From: Pseudomonas sp.
GTDB lineage: Bacteria > Pseudomonadota > Gammaproteobacteria > Pseudomonadales > Pseudomonadaceae
Length of the DNA: 13,534 nucleotides
Assembly: GCA_029240955.1 (NCBI GenBank)
Contig: JARDZH010000007.1
Span: 1 to 13,534 of the forward strand
Direction: 5' to 3'
Both the position numbers and the translations under genes were made by a program. The notes beneath the pieces were generated by a model. It made no database searches. It saw nothing but the letters and a program-made list of their open reading frames with translations, and was not told the DNA's origin. Numbering within the stretch: position 1 is the stretch's first letter; every line of letters begins with the position of its first letter. Positions 9,385 to 13,534 of this stretch are shown in pieces.

Positions 9385-9407
9385 TGTAGGAGCGACCTTG
9401 GTCGCGA
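9385..9407 (+). repeat. REP element 4 (second cluster)
   Basis: This REP element, starting TGTAGGAGC, has the core GCGACC-TT-GGTCGC, a perfect palindrome. It begins 5 bases after the lipoprotein stop codon. The core differs from the other copies by compensating changes. Confidence 0.85.
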
Positions 9408-9451
9408 AGCGGTGGCACAGACGCAACATCTGGGTCAGCTGAAAAGACGTC

Positions 9452-9474
9452 TCGCCAGCAAGCTGGCTCCTACA
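9452..9474 (-). repeat. REP element 5 (second cluster), inverted
   Basis: This inverted REP has the same 22-base sequence as elements 2 and 3, with core GCCAGC-TT-GCTGGC. It pairs in orientation with element 4. Confidence 0.85.
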
Positions 9475-9489
9475 GGTCATGTATCCAGA

Positions 9490-9511
9490 TGTAGAGCGCG
9501 CTTGCCCGCGA
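9490..9511 (+). repeat. REP element 6 (second cluster)
   Basis: This REP element has the core GCGCGC-TT-GCCCGC like element 1, but one G is missing from the head (GTAGAGC instead of GTAGGAGC). Confidence 0.75.
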
Positions 9512-9518
9512 CCCAGGC

Positions 9519-9545
9519 GACGCGGTTTCTCACGCAGACCGCGTC
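9519..9545. repeat. Inverted repeat nested between REP elements 6 and 7
   Basis: GACGCGGT (9519-9526) and ACCGCGTC (9538-9545) form a perfect 8-bp stem with an 11-base loop. It sits in the centre of the REP 6/REP 7 inverted pair, so the whole unit 9490-9576 can fold as nested hairpins. Confidence 0.65.
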
Positions 9546-9553
9546 ATCGTTCG

Positions 9554-9576
9554 TCGCGGGTGAACGCGCTCCTGCA
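9554..9576 (-). repeat. REP element 7 (second cluster), inverted and diverged
   Basis: This inverted REP reads GCAGGAGCGCG at its head on the minus strand and ends in CCCGCGA. It differs from the others at several positions and its palindrome is damaged. It ends five bases before the stop codon of the epimerase gene. Confidence 0.7.
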
Positions 9577-9581
9577 CGTTT

Positions 9582-10433
9582 TCAGCGGCTCAGCAACGCC
9601 GCATACCCCGCCCGGTAATCCGGATAGACCGGCTTCCAGCCCAAGGCTCTGGCGCGGGCGTTGCTGCAGCGCTTGCTGCCAACCCGCTGCACGCTGAAGT
9701 CGGCGGACCATTCGGTAATGCCCAGATATTCGCGAATCCACGTCACCACATCGGCGAGCGCTGCGGGTTCATCGTCGACTCCCAGATAGCAATCATCCAG
9801 CTCCACGCCTTGCGCATCAGCGGCGAGCAGGTGCGCCAACAACCCTGCCGCATCGTCAGCATGGATGCGGTTGGCATATACCGGCGGATCGATGCGCACA
9901 CTCTGGCCCTGCCGAACACGATTGGACAGATCGCTGCGACCCGGACCGTAAATACCGGTCAGCCGCACAACAGTGGCGGGCAACCCACTGTTCAAGGCCT
10001 CCTGCTCCGCCTCAAGCATGATCTGCCCGGTAAAGGCGCGCGGCTCGGTTGGCGACGTTTCGTCTACCCATTCGCCATCCGCCTGACCATAGACGCCGCT
10101 GCTGGAGACGAAAATGATCCGTTTCGGGCGCTGACCGCACTGGTTCAGCCAGCTCAACGCGTGCCTGAGACCTTGAACATAGGCCAGTCGATACCCCGCT
10201 TCATCCCGTTGCGACGGCGTGGCGCAGTAGACAAGGTAATCAAGTTGGGTACGCGGCCACTGCTGCGGCAATTGAGCCGTGAACAAATCCCCTGCAACCG
10301 GGCTGACTCCAGCGGGAAGTTGCGAAATGTCGCGGCGCAGGCCATGGACACTCCACTGTTCACCTGAAAGGCGCTCAGCGAGACGACAGCCAATGTCACC
10401 GCAGCCGGCAATCAGAACGGTCGAAGCAGGCAT
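9582..10433 (-). CDS. NAD(P)-binding epimerase/dehydratase-like protein (YeeZ-type atypical SDR)
   Basis: This is a 283-residue Rossmann-fold protein. Residues 6-21 carry the dinucleotide-binding turn (VLIAGCGDIGCRLAER, a GxGxxG motif). VYCATP (68-73), VSSSGVYG (109-116), VVRLTGIYGPGR (155-166) and NRIHADDAA (188-196) are the other landmarks of the extended/atypical SDR family related to E. coli YeeZ. Tyr115 is not followed by Lys at +4, so the classical YxxxK pair is absent, and the reaction cannot be named from sequence. The ATG at 10433 is chosen because GGAG lies six bases upstream; the open frame reaches 10472. The gene is monocistronic here and diverges from exbB. Confidence 0.85.
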   Translation of the reverse strand: MPASTVLIAGCGDIGCRLAERLSGEQWSVHGLRRDISQLPAGVSPVAGDLFTAQLPQQWPRTQLDYLVYCATPSQRDEAGYRLAYVQGLRHALSWLNQCGQRPKRIIFVSSSGVYGQADGEWVDETSPTEPRAFTGQIMLEAEQEALNSGLPATVVRLTGIYGPGRSDLSNRVRQGQSVRIDPPVYANRIHADDAAGLLAHLLAADAQGVELDDCYLGVDDEPAALADVVTWIREYLGITEWSADFSVQRVGSKRCSNARARALGWKPVYPDYRAGYAALLSR

Positions 10434-10636
10434 TCGTATCTCCAGACGACGGTTTTTCCATCGTAAAAACAATTAAAAACCCTTGTAACCAGGGTATTTC
10501 TGAAAAAAAGTTACAGTATATCTTTTGTTAACAAGAACGATTTGCAATAATGCCGGCCTATTTGCTTTTCAGAACGCGTTGACCGCTTCGTGCAATACGA
10601 CGCAATGCCCACTTTTCTCTTCCAGGTCCGGCCAGC
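10434..10636. promoter_or_regulatory. A/T-rich divergent control region between the epimerase gene and exbB
   Basis: This 203-base gap is markedly richer in A and T than the flanks, mostly at 10450-10550. On the plus strand TTTTGT (10523-10528) and AATAAT (10546-10551), 17 bases apart, are a modest promoter candidate for exbB. A 10-base palindrome TTGTTAACAA spans 10525-10534. On the minus strand TATACT (10520-10515) could be a -10 for the epimerase gene. ACCCT (10479-10483) and AGGGT (10491-10495) form a 5-bp inverted repeat, followed on the minus strand by TTTT. I do not see a good match to the 19-bp Fur box. Confidence 0.45.
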
Positions 10637-11617
10637 ATGACACGTATTCAATCAATCGCTTCGCCAACCAAGCTATCCAGCCTGCCGCGCGCATGGCGTG
10701 GTATCGCTGCTCTCGTACTGAGCCTGATGCTCACACCGGTCGCTCTTGCCGACCAGGCGGCGCCCAACGCAGCGCCGGCGACTCAGCCCGCTGTCAGTAC
10801 ACCGGCAACCCCGATCGCTGCCGATCCGACTGCGCCTGCGCAGCCTGAAGCAGCGGCGCCCGGCGAAGCGGTCGAGCCTGTCGTGGAAGACAACAGCCTG
10901 GGCATGTCTCATGACCTGTCGCCGTGGGGCATGTACCAGAACGCGGACGTGGTCGTTAAAGCGGTCATGATCGGTCTGGCAATCGCCTCGATCATCACCT
11001 GGACCATCTGGATCGCCAAGGGCTTTGAGCTGCTGGGCGCCAAGCGCCGCCTGCGTGGCGAAATCGCCGACCTGAAGAAGGCTCGTTCGCTGACCGACGC
11101 GAGCCAGACCGCCAGCAAGGAAGGCACCCTCGCCCACCTGCTGGTGCACGATGCGCTGGAAGAAATGCGACTGTCGGCCAACAGCCGTGAGCGCGAAGGC
11201 ATCAAGGAGCGTGTCAGCTTCCGTCTGGAGCGCCTGGTTGCCGCGTGCGGCCGGAACATGAGCACTGGCACCGGCGTGCTGGCGACGATCGGTTCCACTG
11301 CCCCGTTCGTGGGCTTGTTCGGTACGGTCTGGGGCATCATGAACAGCTTTATCGGCATTGCCAAAACCCAGACCACCAACCTGGCAGTCGTTGCTCCCGG
11401 TATTGCCGAAGCACTGCTGGCAACTGCGCTGGGTCTGGTCGCTGCGATCCCTGCAGTTGTGATCTACAACGTATTCGCCCGCTCCATCGCCGGTTACAAG
11501 GCACAGGTTTCCGATGCGTCGGCTCAGGTTCTGCTGCTGGTCAGCCGTGATCTGGACCATCTGCCGGAGCCGACCGAGCGTAACCAACAGCAACCGCACA
11601 TGGTCAAGGTGGGCTAA
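10637..11617 (+). CDS. exbB: TonB-system proton channel subunit ExbB, long form
   Basis: ExbB is the MotA/TolQ/ExbB-type inner-membrane scaffold that, with ExbD, uses the proton gradient to energise TonB. This 326-residue form has an N-terminal extension. A signal-like segment (1-38, with VALA before Asp39) is followed by an Ala/Pro-rich periplasmic stretch (39-85). Membrane segments lie at about 105-127, 211-237 and 249-279. The cytoplasmic domain lies between the first two. The conserved core includes GTGVLATIGSTAPFVGLFGTVWGIM (211-235). The start has only a weak AGG about 14 bases upstream. The extension is known in pseudomonad ExbB; whether it is cleaved or stays as an anchor is not clear from sequence. 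It is the first gene of exbB-exbD-tonB, 3 bases before exbD. Confidence 0.95.
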   Translation: MTRIQSIASPTKLSSLPRAWRGIAALVLSLMLTPVALADQAAPNAAPATQPAVSTPATPIAADPTAPAQPEAAAPGEAVEPVVEDNSLGMSHDLSPWGMYQNADVVVKAVMIGLAIASIITWTIWIAKGFELLGAKRRLRGEIADLKKARSLTDASQTASKEGTLAHLLVHDALEEMRLSANSREREGIKERVSFRLERLVAACGRNMSTGTGVLATIGSTAPFVGLFGTVWGIMNSFIGIAKTQTTNLAVVAPGIAEALLATALGLVAAIPAVVIYNVFARSIAGYKAQVSDASAQVLLLVSRDLDHLPEPTERNQQQPHMVKVG

Positions 11618-11620
11618 GAC

Positions 11621-12046
11621 GTGGGCCTGCATCTTAACGAAGGCGGCGACGATCTCGCCGAGAACCACGAAATCAACGTCACGCCGTTCATCGACGTCAT
11701 GTTGGTGCTCCTGATCATCTTCATGGTGGCCGCGCCGCTGGCTACGGTCGATATCAAGGTTGACCTGCCGGCATCCACCGCGACGCCGCAGCCAAGGCCG
11801 GAGAAGCCGATCTTCCTCAGCGTCAAGGCCGACAAGAATCTGTACCTGGGCGAAGAGCAAGTCACCCGCGAACAGATCGGCCAGGTGCTGGACGGCAAGA
11901 CCAAGGGCAAGAAGGACACCACGATCTTCTTCCAGGCTGACAAAGGCGTGGATTACGGTGACCTGATGGAAGTCATGAACACGCTTCGCAGCGCCGGCTA
12001 CCTGAAAGTCGGTCTGGTGGGTCTTGAGACGGTTGGGAAAAAATGA
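11621..12046 (+). CDS. exbD: TonB-system subunit ExbD
   Basis: ExbD is the proton-carrying partner of ExbB. The 141-residue product has a short cytoplasmic N-terminus, one membrane helix (about 23-43) and a periplasmic domain. VTPFIDVMLVLLIIFMV (20-36) carries Asp25, the protonatable residue required for energy coupling, at the same position as in E. coli. Translation starts on GTG at 11621, preceded by AAGGTGGG that overlaps the exbB end; only TAA plus three bases separate the genes. The stop codon overlaps the tonB start (ATGA), which suggests translational coupling. Confidence 0.96.
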   Translation: MGLHLNEGGDDLAENHEINVTPFIDVMLVLLIIFMVAAPLATVDIKVDLPASTATPQPRPEKPIFLSVKADKNLYLGEEQVTREQIGQVLDGKTKGKKDTTIFFQADKGVDYGDLMEVMNTLRSAGYLKVGLVGLETVGKK

Positions 12047-12789
12047 TCACTACGCGCCAAAAACTGACGCGCTATAGCGGTAGTCTGTTGTTGGTGCTGG
12101 CCGTGCACGCCATCGCGATCGTGGTCGCGTTACGCTGGCCGGCCTCCCAGGCTATCGAGTTGCCGCCAGCGGCCATGATGGTCGAACTTCCGCCGATGCC
12201 CGAGCCCGCGCCTCCTCCACCGCCACAAGTCGTGCAACCGCCGCAGCCACCTGCACCGGAAGAAGTCGTCCCGGTTCCGGAAGTTGCCGAAGCGCCGAAG
12301 CCCGAGATCGTGGTGCCAAAGAAGGTCGAGAAGCCAAAGCCGAAGCCGCAGCCGCCCAAGCCTGTGAAAAAGCCTGAGCCGCCGAAGGAAGAGCCTGCCG
12401 ACGAAAAGCCGGTGGACACTCCACCGACGACTGCCAAGGTCGACAAGGCCGCTGCACCGACACCGCCGGCTCCGCCTGCGCCGCCGAGCAACGCCTTGCC
12501 GAACTGGCAGAGCGACCTGCTCCGGCACCTGAGCAAGTACAAGAAGTACCCCGAAGACGCTCGCCGTCGCGGAATGCAGGGCGTGGCCCGTCTGCGCTTC
12601 GTGGTCGACGCCCAAGGCAACGTCTTGTCGTACTCGATCGCCAGCAGTTCCGGCAGCCCGGCGCTGGACCGAGCCACCACGGAAATGATCCGTCGTGCTC
12701 AGCCATTGCCCAAGCCACCGGCGGAAACGCTTAACAACGGCACCATTGAAATCCTCGCACCGTTCGTTTATTCGCTGGATAAACGCTGA
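12043..12789 (+). CDS. tonB: Energy transducer TonB
   Basis: TonB spans the periplasm and passes energy from ExbB-ExbD to outer-membrane receptors for siderophores and other large substrates. The 248-residue protein has an N-terminal membrane anchor (about 13-32) with a histidine at 22, as expected for the SHLS-type anchor, although the serine spacing differs from E. coli. A very long Pro/Glu/Lys/Val-rich rod follows (41-148). The C-terminal TonB domain (about 153-246) contains KYKKYPEDARRRGMQGVARLRFVVD with the YP motif at 169-170. The start overlaps the exbD stop. No good terminator is visible before oxyR, 92 bases on. Confidence 0.96.
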   Translation: MITTRQKLTRYSGSLLLVLAVHAIAIVVALRWPASQAIELPPAAMMVELPPMPEPAPPPPPQVVQPPQPPAPEEVVPVPEVAEAPKPEIVVPKKVEKPKPKPQPPKPVKKPEPPKEEPADEKPVDTPPTTAKVDKAAAPTPPAPPAPPSNALPNWQSDLLRHLSKYKKYPEDARRRGMQGVARLRFVVDAQGNVLSYSIASSSGSPALDRATTEMIRRAQPLPKPPAETLNNGTIEILAPFVYSLDKR

Positions 12790-12881
12790 ATCACACTTTT
12801 GTTACTTAAGAGTGCTTCTGATAACGTGCGTCTATCGATTGCACCCGCTATGCTGGGTCCGCAACTTCATGGACGCACGTT

Positions 12882-13534
12882 ATGACTCTTACAGAATTGC
12901 GCTACATCGTCACCCTCGCTCAAGAGCAGCACTTCGGCCACGCCGCCGAGCGCTGCCACGTCAGCCAGCCCACTTTGTCCGTCGGCGTGAAAAAGCTCGA
13001 GGATGAACTCGGCGTTCTGATATTCGAGCGCAGCAAAAGCGCGGTACGTCTGACGCCAGTCGGTGAAGGCATCGTCGCGCAGGCGCAGAAAGTGCTTGAG
13101 CAGGCCCAAGGCATTCGCGAGCTTGCGCAGGCGGGCAAGAATCAGCTGACCGCTCCGCTCAAGGTCGGCGCGATCTACACGGTCGGTCCTTACCTGTTTC
13201 CTCACCTGATTCCACAGCTGCACCGGGTCGCCCCGCAGATGCCGCTGTACATCGAGGAAAACTTCACGCACGTGCTGCGCGACAAGCTGCGCAACGGCGA
13301 GCTGGACGCGGTGATCATCGCGTTGCCGTTCAACGAAGCCGACGTGCTGACGATGCCGCTGTACGACGAGCCTTTCTCGGTGCTCATGCCGGCCGGTCAT
13401 CCCTGGACTCAGAAGAAGACCATCGATGCTTCGGCGCTGAACGACAAGAGCCTGCTGCTGCTCGGTGAAGGCCACTGCTTCCGCGATCAGGTGCTCGAAG
13501 CCTGCCCGACGCTGACCAAAGGCGGCGAAGGCGC
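12882..13534 (+). CDS. oxyR: Hydrogen peroxide-sensing LysR-type regulator OxyR (3' end outside window)
   Basis: The open frame runs from the ATG at 12882 to the window end without a stop, 217 codons of an expected total near 305-310. An N-terminal winged helix-turn-helix of the LysR type (about 1-60) includes HFGHAAERCHVSQPTLSVGVKKLEDELG. The regulatory domain follows. Two cysteines in GEGHCFRDQVLEAC fall at residues 199 and 208, exactly the pair that forms the peroxide-induced disulphide in E. coli OxyR. That makes OxyR far more likely than another LysR regulator. The ribosome site is weak (GGA about eight bases upstream). The gene follows tonB in the same direction but is probably transcribed separately. 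Confidence 0.95.
   Translation, partial: MTLTELRYIVTLAQEQHFGHAAERCHVSQPTLSVGVKKLEDELGVLIFERSKSAVRLTPVGEGIVAQAQKVLEQAQGIRELAQAGKNQLTAPLKVGAIYTVGPYLFPHLIPQLHRVAPQMPLYIEENFTHVLRDKLRNGELDAVIIALPFNEADVLTMPLYDEPFSVLMPAGHPWTQKKTIDASALNDKSLLLLGEGHCFRDQVLEACPTLTKGGEG

Noticed and set aside
8162..9418. 418-codon minus-strand open frame across ridA and the lipoprotein gene
   Set aside because: It spans two real genes and part of the REP region and has no family motif.
10465..10472. A-rich match to the Crc/Hfq target pattern AAnAAnAA
   Set aside because: It lies 165 bases before exbB in generally A-rich DNA, probably outside the transcript, and such matches are expected by chance there.
10673..11860. 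395-codon minus-strand open frame opposite exbB and exbD
   Set aside because: It is antisense to two identified genes and has no recognisable domain.
12072..12680. Gly/Ser-rich minus-strand frames opposite tonB that resemble a repetitive secreted protein
   Set aside because: The Gly-rich pattern is simply the complement of the proline codons in the TonB rod.
12794..12814. Possible terminator after tonB: CACTTTT and AAGAGTG with a seven-base loop
   Set aside because: The stem has a mismatch, is A/T-rich, and is not followed by a T-run.

Overview
The window is ordinary-looking chromosome of a Pseudomonas, most likely from the P. syringae/P. fluorescens side of the genus. Support comes from a Crc protein of the pseudomonad type, a SpoT that starts on TTG, REP repeats with the GTAGGAGC...GCGA head typical of pseudomonads, high G+C, and a syntenic run of pyrE, crc, rph, yicC, gmk, rpoZ, spoT, ridA and oxyR. 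Species assignment is inference; no database was searched.

Layout. (1) 1-381 is the 3' end of a plus-strand gene whose product ends in a ParB/sulfiredoxin-like domain. It converges on the minus-strand pair pyrE and a DUF4124 envelope protein (400-1672). (2) crc diverges from pyrE (1755-2534). A tail-to-tail gap with three REP elements (2546-2665) separates it from the minus-strand pair rph and a DUF4870 membrane protein (2712-3822). (3) A recognisable promoter at 3991-4020 drives yicC and gmk. A hairpin and possible internal promoter lead into rpoZ, spoT and ridA (5752-8587). (4) A hairpin separates ridA from an unknown lipoprotein gene (8642-9379). A second tail-to-tail gap with four REP elements (9385-9576) follows. 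(5) A minus-strand YeeZ-like NAD-dependent epimerase family gene (9582-10433) diverges, across 203 bases of A/T-rich DNA, from the exbB-exbD-tonB operon (10637-12789). (6) oxyR starts at 12882 and runs off the right edge.

How the genes fit together. The set is housekeeping and global control. PyrE and Gmk serve nucleotide synthesis. RNase PH and YicC act on RNA. RpoZ and SpoT link RNA polymerase to (p)ppGpp, and Gmk sits just upstream and supplies guanine nucleotides. Crc is the Hfq partner in carbon catabolite repression. RidA removes reactive enamines and imines. ExbB-ExbD-TonB energise outer-membrane uptake of iron chelates, next to the peroxide sensor OxyR.

No insertion sequence, prophage, CRISPR array, tRNA or rRNA was seen, and no intergenic stretch exceeds 300 bases. 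I found no convincing undescribed system. The items most worth a second look are the truncated ParB-like gene at the left edge, the two REP clusters confined to the two wide convergent gaps, the unassigned lipoprotein, and the control regions in front of rpoZ and the epimerase gene.
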